A stretch of 11,290 nt of DNA, taken from NCBI GenBank assembly GCA_026986885.1, contig JALSNT010000331.1, forward strand, positions 1-11,290, written 5' to 3'. Position numbers and translations under genes: made by a program. The notes beneath the pieces were generated by a model, which had not been told where the DNA came from, made no database searches, and was given only the letters and a program-made list of their open reading frames with translations. Below, piece after piece: positions 1-7,327 of this stretch (positions are counted from its first letter, which is position 1; each line of letters begins with the position of its first letter). Source of the stretch: Desulfobulbaceae bacterium. GTDB taxonomy: Bacteria; Desulfobacterota; Desulfobulbia; Desulfobulbales; Desulfobulbaceae.

Positions 1-41
1 TAGGAAGAAGGTCGGGCAATTAATATTTCTCAGGTGGACCA

Positions 42-410
42 ATGATTCAAACTGAAACCATTCTCAACGTTGCCGATAATTCCGGAGCAAAAAAAGTGCT
101 CTGTATTCGGGTTCTTGGGGGAACTCGTAGAAGATATGCCGGGATTGGCGATGTTATCGTAGTAACTGTGAAAGAAGCTATCCCCCACGCAAAAGTTAAA
201 AAAGGTGACGTGCTGGATGCGGTTGTTGTTCGCACGAAAAAGCAAATTAAGAGACCGGAAGATACGGCTGTTCGGTTTGATGAAAATGCTGCTGTCCTGC
301 TTTCCGACTCAGGTGAACCCATCGGGACCCGTATTTTCGGACCGGTAGCCCGTGAGCTTCGCTCTCTGGGATTTATGAAGATTATATCTCTTGCCCCGGA
401 AGTCTTGTAA
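42..410 (+). CDS. rplN: 50S ribosomal protein L14 (uL14)
   Basis: L14 binds 23S rRNA on the intersubunit face of the large subunit and helps form bridges to the 30S subunit. The 122-residue protein has the usual family length and shows the L14 hallmarks: an N-terminal [17 protein letters not shown] beta strand, the [13 protein letters not shown] strand near residues 35-48, and a C-terminal [14 protein letters not shown] segment near 94-107. The ATG is preceded by AGGTGG at 32-37, a good ribosome binding site. In this conserved order rpsQ normally lies just upstream. The TAG at bases 1-3 could be its stop, but that gene is outside the window and this cannot be confirmed. rplX follows after 47 nt, as expected for the spc operon. 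Confidence 0.98.
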   Translation: MIQTETILNVADNSGAKKVLCIRVLGGTRRRYAGIGDVIVVTVKEAIPHAKVKKGDVLDAVVVRTKKQIKRPEDTAVRFDENAAVLLSDSGEPIGTRIFGPVARELRSLGFMKIISLAPEVL

Positions 411-457
411 GGTTTGTATAGAGAAATGGACGGAATAAATAGAGAAGAGGAACGATA

Positions 458-796
458 ATGCGGCAGGGACAAAGTAACCTGAGGGTAAATGATCAGGTAG
501 AAGTAATAGCGGGTAAAGACAAGGGAAGGGTAGGTAAAATTCTTCGAATCGACAGGAATAAAAACAGAGCGGTTGTTGAGCGCATCAATATGGTCAGGAA
601 ACATCAGAAACCTGTTGATGCCGGTCAGTCCGGGCAGATGATAGATCGTGAAGCTCCCCTGCACATATCCAATTTGATGCTTGTCTGTCCGGAATGTGCT
701 GAAACCGTCCGCACCGGGAAAAAAGTTTTAGAAGACGAGACCAAGGTTCGTATCTGTAAAAAATGCGGGGCTACGATTGAAACCGCCAAGAATTAG
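458..796 (+). CDS. rplX: 50S ribosomal protein L24 (uL24), zinc-ribbon form
   Basis: L24 is an assembly-initiating 23S rRNA-binding protein placed near the exit of the peptide tunnel. Residues 11-40 form the KOW domain ([18 protein letters not shown]). The LHISNLMLV strand follows near 68-76. The C-terminal half carries two CxxC pairs, C77/C80 (CPEC) and C100/C103 (CKKC), the layout of the cysteine-containing (C+) L24 variant that is likely to bind zinc. Many proteobacterial L24 proteins have lost these cysteines. The 112-residue length is slightly above the usual 100-108. The ATG start follows an AGAAGAGGAA purine stretch that serves as ribosome binding site. It lies between rplN and rplE, its normal spc position. 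Confidence 0.98.
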   Translation: MRQGQSNLRVNDQVEVIAGKDKGRVGKILRIDRNKNRAVVERINMVRKHQKPVDAGQSGQMIDREAPLHISNLMLVCPECAETVRTGKKVLEDETKVRICKKCGATIETAKN

Positions 797-823
797 TCTG
801 GTCTATCTCTTATGGAGTAAATA

Positions 824-1366
824 ATGGCAACACTTAAAGAACATTACGAAAAGGACTTAAGGCCGCAATTACAGGAAAAGTTTAACTTGACCAATGTAAT
901 GGAAATTCCCAGGGTTGAAAAGGTTGTATTGAATATGGGATTAGGTGAGGCCGTACAGAATCCAAAGATCGTTGATAAGGCGATTAATGATTTAACAATG
1001 ATAGCCGGGCAGAAAGCGGTCGTTACCCGGGCCAAGAAATCAATAGCCACCTTCAAACTTCGTGAGGGAATGCCCATAGGTGGGCGGGTCACCCTACGCG
1101 GGGATCGCATGTATGATTTTTTGTCCAAGTTGATGAATATAGCTTTACCGCGGGTACGCGATTTCCGCGGTATTTCACCCAGGGGTTTTGACGGTAATGG
1201 TAATTTTTCCATGGGCGTAAGCGAACATCTTATCTTCCCTGAAATTGATTATGACCAGGTTGACAAGGTGAGAGGGTTAAATATAACTATAGTAACCTCG
1301 GCAAAAAATGACGAGATGGGACGGGAACTCCTTGGTCTTATGGGAATGCCGTTCAAAAAGAAATAG
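824..1366 (+). CDS. rplE: 50S ribosomal protein L5 (uL5)
   Basis: L5 binds 5S rRNA together with L18 and anchors it in the central protuberance, where it also contacts the P-site tRNA. The 180-residue length is typical. Recognisable blocks are [16 protein letters not shown] near residues 28-43, the [18 protein letters not shown] segment near 69-86, and [16 protein letters not shown] near 112-127. The start ATG is preceded by TGGAG (813-817). It is followed by rpsN, as in other spc operons. In E. coli the rplE start region is the site where S8 represses spc translation. No S8-like internal-loop helix could be recognised here by eye. Confidence 0.98.
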   Translation: MATLKEHYEKDLRPQLQEKFNLTNVMEIPRVEKVVLNMGLGEAVQNPKIVDKAINDLTMIAGQKAVVTRAKKSIATFKLREGMPIGGRVTLRGDRMYDFLSKLMNIALPRVRDFRGISPRGFDGNGNFSMGVSEHLIFPEIDYDQVDKVRGLNITIVTSAKNDEMGRELLGLMGMPFKKK

Positions 1367-1400
1367 TTCACCGGAATTAAATTTATTCTTTGGTCTACAC

Positions 1401-1407
1401 AGGAGGA
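1401..1407 (+). promoter_or_regulatory. Strong ribosome binding site for the GTG start of rpsN
   Basis: AGGAGGA matches the anti-Shine-Dalgarno sequence of 16S rRNA and lies 4 nt before the GTG at 1412. It fixes that GTG as the start of rpsN, because the resulting N-terminus [10 protein letters not shown] is exactly what short zinc-type S14 proteins show. Confidence 0.85.
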
Positions 1408-1411
1408 AGCT

Positions 1412-1597
1412 GTGGCAAAAAAATCACTCATTGCCAAGGCAGGAAGAACACCTAAATTCAAGGTACGCTCATATAACCGTTGCCCGCTTTGCGGCCGGTC
1501 CAGAGCTTACATTCGAAAATTTGGTATATGCAGGCTGTGTTTTCGTAAACTCGCGTCCCAGGGAGAAATCACCGGGGTTACCAAGTCAAGCTGGTAA
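1412..1597 (+). CDS. rpsN: 30S ribosomal protein S14, short zinc-binding type (uS14 type Z)
   Basis: S14 sits in the head of the 30S subunit, contacts 16S rRNA helices and S3/S10/S19, and is needed late in head assembly. At 61 residues this is the short form. It contains C24-x2-C27 (CPLC) and C40-x2-C43 (CRLC), the four-cysteine zinc ribbon of the C+ type, instead of the approximately 100-residue cysteine-free form. The C-terminal [11 protein letters not shown] is the conserved rRNA-contacting tail. Translation starts at GTG, supported by a near-perfect ribosome binding site 4 nt upstream. A 77-nt gap separates it from rpsH. No second, cysteine-free S14 gene is present in the window. Confidence 0.98.
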   Translation: MAKKSLIAKAGRTPKFKVRSYNRCPLCGRSRAYIRKFGICRLCFRKLASQGEITGVTKSSW

Positions 1598-1674
1598 TCC
1601 GGGGTGGAGAACGATACAGGTATGCTTATGAAAAATTGTCAAAGTGAAGGGATATTGAAGAGAGGTAACGTCTC

Positions 1675-2073
1675 ATGTCTATGAGTGATCCATTGGCTGA
1701 TATGCTCACCCGGATAAGGAATGGTGTGGCTGCCCGATTTGAATCAGTAGAGATGCCGCTTTCCAGGTTAAAGGTTGCGGTGGCAAAAGTGCTGAAAGAA
1801 GAAGGTTATATTACAGACTATCAAATTCTTGAGCAGGGTGTCCAGGGGGTCCTGAAAATAGACCTTAAATTCGGCCCCAACAATGAACAGGTGATTACAG
1901 GTATTCGTAAGGTTAGCAAACCCGGCCTTCGGCAATATAAGAAGAGTTCAAATATCCCGAAAGTCATGAGTGGTTTGGGTATTGGAATACTTTCAACCTC
2001 CAGAGGAGTTATGTCCGACCGTGAAGCAAGAAGGCTCAATGTCGGTGGCGAATTACTCTGTGAGGTGTGGTAA
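1675..2073 (+). CDS. rpsH: 30S ribosomal protein S8 (uS8)
   Basis: S8 is a primary 16S rRNA binder of the 30S platform. In E. coli it also represses spc operon translation. The protein has the normal length (132 residues), beginning with MSDPLADMLTRIRN and ending with the family signature STSRGVMSDREAR followed by GGELLCEVW. Two ATG codons lie two codons apart (1675 and 1681). The first is chosen because AGAGG at 1661-1665 is better spaced for it and because many S8 proteins start MSMTDP. The gene follows rpsN after 77 nt and precedes rplF by 30 nt. Confidence 0.98.
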   Translation: MSMSDPLADMLTRIRNGVAARFESVEMPLSRLKVAVAKVLKEEGYITDYQILEQGVQGVLKIDLKFGPNNEQVITGIRKVSKPGLRQYKKSSNIPKVMSGLGIGILSTSRGVMSDREARRLNVGGELLCEVW

Positions 2074-2103
2074 TCACACTATTTGGAAAAGAGGAGGCAG
2101 TAA

Positions 2104-2649
2104 ATGTCCAGGATCGGCAAACAACCTATTCCGGTACCGGGTGGTGTAAAAGTTGAATTACAGGGGACCCATGTCAAGGTTACCGGTAACAAGGGAAGCC
2201 TTGAACGAGATATACGTCCTGAAATTGAAATTGTTCAACAAGGAGATCAGCTTGTCTGTACTCCCAAAGGCAGCAGTAAGCGGGTAATGGCGTTTTGGGG
2301 AATGACAAGGTCTTTGGTCAACAACATGATTCTTGGGGTTGATAAAGGATTTGAAAAAAAATTAATTGTTGAAGGCGTCGGCTATCGTGCCAAGTCCTCC
2401 GGTACAACTCTTACCCTGAACGTCGGGTATTCCAATCCTGTCGAGTTTGCCGTACCCGAAGGGGTAGAGGTTAATGTCGATAAAAATAATACCATAACCC
2501 TGACTGGAGTAAACAAAGAGCTCGTCGGGATGACGGCGGCCAGGATCAGGCAGGTACGAAAACCTGAACCATACAAGGGAAAAGGAATTCGCTATATTGA
2601 TGAGCATATTGTACGCAAAGTTGGTAAATCCGGCGCTGCTGCTGCATAA
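2104..2649 (+). CDS. rplF: 50S ribosomal protein L6 (uL6)
   Basis: L6 binds the sarcin-ricin loop region of 23S rRNA near the factor-binding centre and helps late 50S assembly. It has two tandem repeats of the L6 fold (about residues 1-80 and 85-175). The N-terminus MSRIGKQPIPVPGGVKVE and the C-terminal block KPEPYKGKGIRYIDE are classic. The length of 181 residues is usual. The tail ends in a short run of alanines (GAAAA), which is harmless low complexity. GAGGAGG at 2091-2097 is a strong ribosome binding site for the ATG. Confidence 0.98.
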   Translation: MSRIGKQPIPVPGGVKVELQGTHVKVTGNKGSLERDIRPEIEIVQQGDQLVCTPKGSSKRVMAFWGMTRSLVNNMILGVDKGFEKKLIVEGVGYRAKSSGTTLTLNVGYSNPVEFAVPEGVEVNVDKNNTITLTGVNKELVGMTAARIRQVRKPEPYKGKGIRYIDEHIVRKVGKSGAAAA

Positions 2650-2673
2650 GAAGAATGAGGTAAAAAGAGTATC

Positions 2674-3039
2674 ATGGCTAAAACAAGTCCAAAACTCACT
2701 GCCCGCAGGAAGAGAATAAAACGGATCAGAAAGAATATTTTTGGAACCGGAGAGAGACCGAGAATGCGGGTTTTTAAGAGTAATCGTCATATATATGTAC
2801 AAATTATTGATGATCAAAAACGGGTTACTCTTGCCGCTGCTTCTTCAAAGGGCAAAGATTTTGAAGGGGTCGAATATAAGAATAAATGTGATCAGGCGAC
2901 TAAAGTTGGTGAGATAATAGCCAAAAAGGCTCTTGCCGCTGGAGTAAAAGAGGTAGTCTACGATCGAGGTGGAAATGTATACCATGGCAGAATAAAGGCG
3001 TTATCAGAAGGTGCTCGCGGAGGCGGGCTGAAATTTTAA
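2674..3039 (+). CDS. rplR: 50S ribosomal protein L18 (uL18)
   Basis: L18 binds 5S rRNA and, with L5, installs it in the central protuberance. The basic N-terminus (TARRKRIKRIRKNIFGT) contacts 5S rRNA. The core includes RPRMRVFKSNRHIYVQIIDD near residues 28-47. The C-terminus VVYDRGGNVYHGRIKALSEGAR is highly diagnostic. At 121 residues it has the family's usual size. The ribosome binding site is less clear than for its neighbours (GAGG at 2657-2660 is far, AAGAG at 2665-2669 is close), but the ATG and N-terminus fit the family well. Confidence 0.98.
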   Translation: MAKTSPKLTARRKRIKRIRKNIFGTGERPRMRVFKSNRHIYVQIIDDQKRVTLAAASSKGKDFEGVEYKNKCDQATKVGEIIAKKALAAGVKEVVYDRGGNVYHGRIKALSEGARGGGLKF

Positions 3040-3078
3040 GTATTTTTCGTCTTCCACATTAGAATAGGAAAACTTTAC

Positions 3079-3083
3079 GGGGG
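3079..3083 (+). promoter_or_regulatory. G-rich ribosome binding site deciding the TTG start of rpsE
   Basis: A run of five G bases lies 6 nt before the TTG at 3090. No in-frame ATG exists until deep inside the S5 sequence, so this site plus TTG is the only start that gives a normal S5 N-terminus. Confidence 0.7.
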
Positions 3084-3089
3084 TGTTTC

Positions 3090-3602
3090 TTGGCTGATTT
3101 TAAACGTTCAAAAGATGGAGATCAGGAAGAGCTCATCGAAAAAATAGTATTTATCAACCGGGTGGCTAAGGTTGTTAAAGGTGGTCGTCGGTTCAGTTTC
3201 AGTGCCATTGTCGTAGTTGGTGACGGTAAGGGTCGTGTCGGGTATGGCCTTGGTAAGGCAAATCAGGTTCCCGAGGCGATTAGAAAGGGAATTGAACGTG
3301 CAAGAAAGGATATGCAGCCGGTAGCCTTAACCGATGTCTCGATTCCCCATGATATTATTGGTAAATTTAAATCCGGCTCGGTTATGTTGAAACCGGCCTC
3401 AGACGGTACCGGAGTGATTGCCGGTGGTGCTGTTCGTGCTGTCCTTGAAGCAGCCGGGGTCCAGAATATCTTGACCAAATGCCTGGGTTCAAACAATCCC
3501 CATAATCTCGTTAAAGCCACTATTGATGGTCTGCGGCGTGTGCGTTCTGCGGAGCAGATTGCTCGTTTACGTGGACTCAATGTTGAAGAAATGGTTGCAT
3601 AG
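3090..3602 (+). CDS. rpsE: 30S ribosomal protein S5 (uS5)
   Basis: S5 lies on the back of the 30S subunit, contacts S4 and S8, and influences decoding accuracy and the mRNA helicase activity at the entry channel. The 170-residue protein has the N-terminal double-stranded-RNA-binding-like domain with the signature [20 protein letters not shown] (near residues 31-50) and [13 protein letters not shown] after it. The C-terminal domain carries [19 protein letters not shown]. Translation begins at TTG after a GGGGG ribosome binding site. S4, its structural partner at the ambiguity interface, is also started by TTG further down. The spacing to rpmD is 31 nt. Confidence 0.97.
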   Translation: MADFKRSKDGDQEELIEKIVFINRVAKVVKGGRRFSFSAIVVVGDGKGRVGYGLGKANQVPEAIRKGIERARKDMQPVALTDVSIPHDIIGKFKSGSVMLKPASDGTGVIAGGAVRAVLEAAGVQNILTKCLGSNNPHNLVKATIDGLRRVRSAEQIARLRGLNVEEMVA

Positions 3603-3633
3603 GACAAAATTTCATTACCGACGGATTGTCAAC

Positions 3634-3813
3634 ATGAGTGATACAATTACAATTACCCAGATTAAAAGTGGGATCGGCAGCACAAAAAAAATACGGGCGA
3701 CGCTGGTTGGTCTTGGGTTAACCAGGATGCATAAAACCATTACCAGAAAAAATACGCCTGAAATTCGTGGAATGATCAACAAGGTGCAACATCTTGTCCG
3801 GGTAAAGGAGTAG
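3634..3813 (+). CDS. rpmD: 50S ribosomal protein L30 (uL30)
   Basis: L30 is a small 23S rRNA-binding protein that many bacteria lack. It is present here with 59 residues. The sequence shows the standard ITQIKSGIGSTKKIRATLVG strand-helix start (residues 7-26), then LGLTRMHKTITRKNTPEIRG and the final MINKVQHLVRVKE. The ATG at 3634 is preferred over the frame's upstream extension, which runs through the end of rpsE and gives no family-like sequence. The ribosome binding site is weak (ACGGA at 3621-3625). The last codons AAG GAG TAG double as the ribosome binding site of rplO, 3 nt downstream. Confidence 0.96.
   Translation: MSDTITITQIKSGIGSTKKIRATLVGLGLTRMHKTITRKNTPEIRGMINKVQHLVRVKE
3804..3810 (+). 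promoter_or_regulatory. rplO ribosome binding site embedded in the rpmD 3' end
   Basis: AAAGGAG forms the last sense codons of rpmD (Lys-Glu) and lies 6 nt before the rplO ATG. Ribosomes ending rpmD therefore stop on the rplO initiation site, which suggests translational coupling. Confidence 0.75.
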
Positions 3814-3816
3814 AAC

Positions 3817-4257
3817 ATGCTGAAATTAAATAACCTTTCACCAGAAAAAGGTGCTCGCCGAAGAAATAAACGTATCGGCCGTGGCCCTGGCAGCGGTCTG
3901 GGTAAAACGGCTGGTCGGGGGCATAAGGGGGCTCGATCCCGTTCCGGTTTTAGTCAGAAACCTGGTTTTGAAGGTGGGCAGATGCCTTTACACAGACGAT
4001 TGCCGAAGCGTGGTTTCACCAACATTTTCAAAACTAACTATACAATTATTTCACTTTCAGATCTTGATCGCTTCGAAGAGAATAGCGTGGTTGATCGTAC
4101 CGCCTTATTCGATGGCGGTATGCTCAAGAAAAAAGAGGAGCGGGTTAAAGTTCTTGCCAATGGTGAGATAACAAAGGCTCTTACTATTGATGTGGACAAG
4201 ATCAGCCGGGCGGCGGCAGAGAAAATTGTTGCAGCAGGCGGTACCGTTAAGGAGTAA
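3817..4257 (+). CDS. rplO: 50S ribosomal protein L15 (uL15)
   Basis: L15 is an early-to-mid assembly protein of the 50S subunit with a long basic N-terminal extension that penetrates 23S rRNA. That extension is plain here: GRGPGSGLGKTAGRGHKG near residues 22-39, followed by ARSRSGFSQKPGFEGGQMPL. The globular C-terminus ends RAAAEKIVAAGGTVKE. Length 146 is typical. It starts 3 nt after the rpmD stop and stops 3 nt before the secY ATG, so the three genes are very probably translationally coupled. The ribosome binding site lies in the end of rpmD. Confidence 0.98.
   Translation: MLKLNNLSPEKGARRRNKRIGRGPGSGLGKTAGRGHKGARSRSGFSQKPGFEGGQMPLHRRLPKRGFTNIFKTNYTIISLSDLDRFEENSVVDRTALFDGGMLKKKEERVKVLANGEITKALTIDVDKISRAAAEKIVAAGGTVKE
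4249..4254 (+). promoter_or_regulatory. secY ribosome binding site embedded in the rplO 3' end
   Basis: AAGGAG encodes the last Lys-Glu of L15 and lies 6 nt before the secY ATG. It repeats the arrangement at the rpmD/rplO junction. Confidence 0.75.
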
Positions 4258-4260
4258 AGA

Positions 4261-5565
4261 ATGAGCGGACTTGCCAGCGCTGCACATATTCCTGAATTGA
4301 GAAAGAGGGTGTTGTTCACCATCTTTATGCTTTTTGTCTATCGGATGGGAGTGCAGATTCCTACACCCGGTATCAATGGTGAAGCATTGGCAGCTTTCTT
4401 TCAACAAAATGCCGGCACATTGTTTGGTATGTTCAACATGTTTTCCGGCGGCGCATTGAAACATTTTTCCATTTTTGCGCTGGGGATCATGCCCTATATA
4501 TCCGCTTCTATTATTATTCAGCTTCTTACTGTGGTCATTCCTCAGCTGGAGACGCTTTCCAAGGAAGGAGAAGCCGGACAACGTAAGATCACACAATATA
4601 CCCGTTATTCCACTGTTGCTCTGTCCATTATTCAAGGATTTTTTATTGCAACCGGTCTTGAGGGGATGTCCGGACCCGGCGGTGCTGCCATTGTCCTTGT
4701 CCCCGGTCTTCAGTTTAAATTAATGACTGTGTTAACCCTGACCACAGGCACTGCTTTTATCATGTGGTTGGGTGAGCAGATGACGGAACGCGGCGTTGGT
4801 AACGGCATCTCATTGATTATTTTTGCCGGTATCGTTGCCCGTCTGCCTGCTGCCGTCGGCAATTCTATTCAATTGATTAAGGCAGGGGAGATTGCTGTCG
4901 TCTTCGTCCCTGTTATGCTGGTTCTCATGTTTTTAGTGGTTGCCTTTATCGTTTTTGTTGAAACTGCTCAGCGAAAATTACCGATTCAGTATGCTAAACG
5001 GGTGGTTGGTCGAAAGGTTTACGGAGGACAGTCATCACATCTGCCGTTGAAACTCAATATATCCGGTGTTATTCCACCTATTTTCGCCTCATCAATTATG
5101 ATGTTTCCGGCGACAATCGGATCCTTTATCAAGATTGACTGGGTTCAGCAGGTCTCCGCCATGTTGTCTCCCGGCACTGTATATTACTACATTTTATATG
5201 TAGCCATGCTTGTCTTTTTCTGTTTTTTCTACACGGCGGTCACCTTTAAACCTGATGACGTTGCAGAAAATTTGAAGAAAAACGGCGGCTTCATTCCCGG
5301 AATAAGACCGGGGAAAAAGACTGCCGAATTTATTGATTTTGTCTTAACCAGGCTTACGGTGATTGGCGCTGTCTATCTTAGTGCCGTTTGCGTCATGCCG
5401 ACTTTGTTAATAAGTAAATTCAATGTACCCTTTTATTTTGGTGGTACGGCTCTGCTCATTGTCGTCGGTGTTGCCATTGATACGATATCTCAAATTGAAT
5501 CTCATTTGGTTATGCGCAATTATGATGGGTTCATGAAGGCCGGTCGGCTTAAAGGTAGACGTTGA
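4261..5565 (+). CDS. secY: Preprotein translocase channel subunit SecY
   Basis: SecY is the inner-membrane channel of the Sec translocon. It works with SecE/SecG and SecA or the ribosome to export or insert proteins. The 434-residue product has the ten-helix pattern: TM1 near 17-33, the plug-region segment PTPGINGEAL after it, TM2 with FALGIMPYISASIIIQLL near 72-89, and further hydrophobic stretches near 119-132, 154-171, 183-198, 211-233, 268-289, 308-327, 363-385 and 390-408. Conserved loop motifs include GEAGQRKITQYTRY (104-117), GVGNGISLIIF (178-188) and, in the cytosolic loop needed for SecA function, FIPGIRPGKKT with Arg349. The start is 3 nt after rplO and uses its embedded ribosome binding site. 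map follows directly after 7 nt, with no adk in between. Confidence 0.98.
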   Translation: MSGLASAAHIPELRKRVLFTIFMLFVYRMGVQIPTPGINGEALAAFFQQNAGTLFGMFNMFSGGALKHFSIFALGIMPYISASIIIQLLTVVIPQLETLSKEGEAGQRKITQYTRYSTVALSIIQGFFIATGLEGMSGPGGAAIVLVPGLQFKLMTVLTLTTGTAFIMWLGEQMTERGVGNGISLIIFAGIVARLPAAVGNSIQLIKAGEIAVVFVPVMLVLMFLVVAFIVFVETAQRKLPIQYAKRVVGRKVYGGQSSHLPLKLNISGVIPPIFASSIMMFPATIGSFIKIDWVQQVSAMLSPGTVYYYILYVAMLVFFCFFYTAVTFKPDDVAENLKKNGGFIPGIRPGKKTAEFIDFVLTRLTVIGAVYLSAVCVMPTLLISKFNVPFYFGGTALLIVVGVAIDTISQIESHLVMRNYDGFMKAGRLKGRR

Positions 5566-5572
5566 GGGTAAT

Positions 5573-6355
5573 GTGCCGGGGAAGGGAAAAGACAAGGCTA
5601 TTACGCTGAAATCTTCCGAAGAAATTCAGGTAATGTTCACTGCCAACCAGATTGTTGCCGGTGTGCTTTCCATGATAAACAGGGAAATACATCCCGGTTT
5701 GAGTACATTGCAACTGGATAAATGGGCGGAAGAATATTGTCGAGACCATGACGCTCAGCCTGCTTTTAAGGGATATAGGGGATTTCCCGCGTCTCTTTGT
5801 GTATCCATAAACGAACAGGTTGTTCATGGTATCCCTTCCAGGCATGTCATAATAAAGGAAGGAGATATTGTTTCTGTTGATTTTGGTACCCGATATAAGG
5901 GATTTTACGGTGACAGTGCCATGACAATCCCTGTCGGACACGTCAGTAAACGAGTACGACAACTGCTTCTTGTCACCGAGGAGGCTTTGAGCAGAGGAAT
6001 ATCTCAAGTGGTGGTGGGCAACAGGATTTCTGATATATCAAAAGCGGTGCAAAACCATGTTGAGGAGCAGGGTTTTTCCGTTGTTCGACAGTTTGTAGGA
6101 CACGGTATCGGCTCTAATTTGCACGAGTCTCCCGAGGTTCCAAACTATATTCAGAAAAAAGCATCACCCAGGTTGCTGGAAGGAATGGTCATCGCCATTG
6201 AGCCGATGGTGAATATGGGGTCGGAAAAAGTTCGTGTTCTCCGTGACGGCTGGACCGTCATTACTGCTGACGGCAGGCCATCCGCTCATTTTGAACATTC
6301 GGTAGCGGTCACGGCCGATGGACCTTTTATCCTTAGTTCTCGGGAAGTTGAGTGA
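5573..6355 (+). CDS. map: Type I methionine aminopeptidase
   Basis: This cytosolic metalloprotease removes the initiator methionine from nascent proteins after deformylation. The 260-residue protein has the pita-bread fold signature, with every expected active-site residue visible: His85 (VHGIP), the metal ligands Asp103 (SVDFG) and Asp114 (YGDSA), His177 (GHGIGSNLHESP) with His184, Glu210 (IAIEPM) and Glu241 (AHFEHSVAV). There is no N-terminal zinc or SH3-type extension, so it is the short type Ia form. The start is GTG at 5573. The ATG at 5571 is in another frame. GAGGGT just upstream, overlapping the secY stop, serves as ribosome binding site. A 130-nt gap with a likely promoter follows. 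Confidence 0.97.
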   Translation: MPGKGKDKAITLKSSEEIQVMFTANQIVAGVLSMINREIHPGLSTLQLDKWAEEYCRDHDAQPAFKGYRGFPASLCVSINEQVVHGIPSRHVIIKEGDIVSVDFGTRYKGFYGDSAMTIPVGHVSKRVRQLLLVTEEALSRGISQVVVGNRISDISKAVQNHVEEQGFSVVRQFVGHGIGSNLHESPEVPNYIQKKASPRLLEGMVIAIEPMVNMGSEKVRVLRDGWTVITADGRPSAHFEHSVAVTADGPFILSSREVE

Positions 6356-6416
6356 GTTACTTGTTGGGTAGGCGAAAAGGGTTTACTATTTATTTCCGGA
6401 TGTAATTTTAAATCAG

Positions 6417-6444
6417 TTGTAAAAACAAAAATATTCTATATAAT
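6417..6444 (+). promoter_or_regulatory. Candidate sigma-70 promoter upstream of infA
   Basis: A perfect -10 hexamer TATAAT (6439-6444) is preceded by TTGTAA (6417-6422; 4 of 6 to the -35 consensus) with 16 bp between them. The surrounding stretch is very AT-rich compared with the neighbouring genes. A transcript would begin near 6450, about 35 nt before the infA ATG. It lies in the longest gap between map and the alpha block and could let infA-rpmJ-rpsM and onward be made separately from spc. Seen by eye only; no scoring was run. Confidence 0.6.
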
Positions 6445-6485
6445 ATATCCTTTTGCTCAAAAAATAAATATAAATGGATGATGTT

Positions 6486-6722
6486 ATGGCCAAAGAAGAA
6501 GCCATTGAAGTAGAAGGCACAATTATTGAACCTCTCCCCAATGCGATGTTTCGTGTTGAACTCGAAAACGGGCATAAGGTTCTCGCGCATATTTCCGGTA
6601 AAATGCGCATGCATTACATAAAAATATTACCTGGAGATCAGGTAACGGTTGAATTGTCGCCTTATGACCTTACCAGAGGCCGTGTAACTTTTCGTTCGAA
6701 AGGCGGTAACGGTAGAAAATGA
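6486..6722 (+). CDS. infA: Translation initiation factor IF-1
   Basis: IF-1 binds the 30S A site during initiation and supports IF-2 and IF-3. The sequence is a complete S1/OB-fold protein: [20 protein letters not shown], then [19 protein letters not shown], then [20 protein letters not shown]. The ATG at 6486 is chosen because nearly all IF-1 proteins begin MAKE. An ATG four codons earlier (6474) would add MDDV and has no better ribosome binding site. The product is 78 residues, slightly longer than the usual 72 because of a basic Gly-rich tail (GGNGRK). The ribosome binding site is poor (GGATGATG overlapping the upstream ATG), which is common for infA. Confidence 0.95.
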   Translation: MAKEEAIEVEGTIIEPLPNAMFRVELENGHKVLAHISGKMRMHYIKILPGDQVTVELSPYDLTRGRVTFRSKGGNGRK

Positions 6723-6803
6723 TAGAGAATTAATTATTAGCGGGATTTACTGAATATTATCTGTTTACGGTGAGTTCCGGAGCAGTTTATGGAGGAGAGG
6801 GTT

Positions 6804-6917
6804 ATGAAGGTACGTTCGTCAGTAAAAAAAATATGCGCTAATTGTAAAATCATCAAGCGTAGAGGTGTCGTTCGTGTCAGCTGTAAAAATAAAAAACACA
6901 AACAACGGCAGGGATGA
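6804..6917 (+). CDS. rpmJ: 50S ribosomal protein L36 (bL36), zinc form
   Basis: This 37-residue gene encodes the smallest ribosomal protein, which binds 23S rRNA near the base of the L7/L12 stalk region. Translation from the ATG gives [20 protein letters not shown], then [17 protein letters not shown]. The zinc ligands of the C+ form are all present: Cys11, Cys14, Cys27 and His32. The ribosome binding site GGAGGAGAGG (6791-6800) is very strong, ending 3 nt before the start. It lies between infA and rpsM, as in many bacteria. An eight-T run begins right after the TGA stop, but no stable hairpin precedes it. Confidence 0.96.
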   Translation: MKVRSSVKKICANCKIIKRRGVVRVSCKNKKHKQRQG

Positions 6918-6951
6918 TTTTTTTTACCGTCTAACTGTTTTTCAGTTTAAC

Positions 6952-6957
6952 AAGGAG
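6952..6957 (+). promoter_or_regulatory. Ribosome binding site for the TTG start of rpsM
   Basis: AAGGAG lies 7 nt before the TTG at 6965 and fixes it as the start, since [10 protein letters not shown] is the invariant S13 N-terminus. A small hairpin, AACTG/CAGTT (6933-6947), lies immediately upstream. Confidence 0.8.
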
Positions 6958-6964
6958 TAATATC

Positions 6965-7327
6965 TTGGCACGGATAGCAGGCGTGGATTTGCCACGAAAT
7001 AAACATATGGACCGGGCGTTGACCTATATATATGGAATCGGGTTGACCACCGCACGTGAAATACTTGATAAGGCGGATCTGCCTTATCAGATGAACAGTG
7101 ATGACCTCAGTGGTGATGATGTTACCCGCATCAGAAAAATTATTGAAAACGATTATGTCGTCGAAGGCGATAAACGTCGTGAAGTTTCCATGAATATCAA
7201 ACGCCTCGTGGATCTCGGTTGCTATCGTGGTCGTCGGCATCGTCAGAGTTTACCCTGTCGGGGACAGCGAACAAAGACCAATGCCCGGACAAGGAAAGGG
7301 CCTCGGCGAGGATCGGTTCGCAGATAG
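6965..7327 (+). CDS. rpsM: 30S ribosomal protein S13 (uS13)
   Basis: S13 is in the 30S head, forms intersubunit bridges with L5 and 23S rRNA, and touches the P-site tRNA with its tail. The 120-residue protein runs from [20 protein letters not shown] through the helix-hairpin-helix [14 protein letters not shown] (near 22-35), [19 protein letters not shown] and the signature [18 protein letters not shown], to the basic tail [16 protein letters not shown]. In the signature, QSLPC replaces the more common RGLPV, but the charged core is intact. It starts at TTG. Its stop codon lies inside a 9-bp hairpin (7320-7345), and an unusually long 227-nt gap separates it from rpsK. Confidence 0.97.
   Translation: MARIAGVDLPRNKHMDRALTYIYGIGLTTAREILDKADLPYQMNSDDLSGDDVTRIRKIIENDYVVEGDKRREVSMNIKRLVDLGCYRGRRHRQSLPCRGQRTKTNARTRKGPRRGSVRR

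Noticed and set aside
1..3. TAG as the stop codon of rpsQ.
   Set aside because: Plausible from gene order, but no coding sequence of rpsQ is visible in the window to support it.
47..664. 205-codon minus-strand open frame across rplN and rplX.
   Set aside because: It is the antisense shadow of two highly conserved genes, with no family-like sequence. The same holds for the minus-strand frames at 4105-4635, 8093-8635 and 8999-9571.
1660..1674. Hairpin GAGA/TCTC covering the rpsH ribosome binding site.
   Set aside because: Only four pairs with a 7-nt loop; too weak to claim regulation.
3523..3633. Upstream extension of the rpmD frame into rpsE.
   Set aside because: The extra residues do not resemble L30; the ATG at 3634 gives the usual length.
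6474..6485. Upstream ATG as infA start.
   Set aside because: It would add MDDV before the near-universal MAKE start and has no better ribosome binding site.
6918..6925. Eight-T run after the rpmJ stop as a terminator.
   Set aside because: No stable stem precedes it within the last part of rpmJ.
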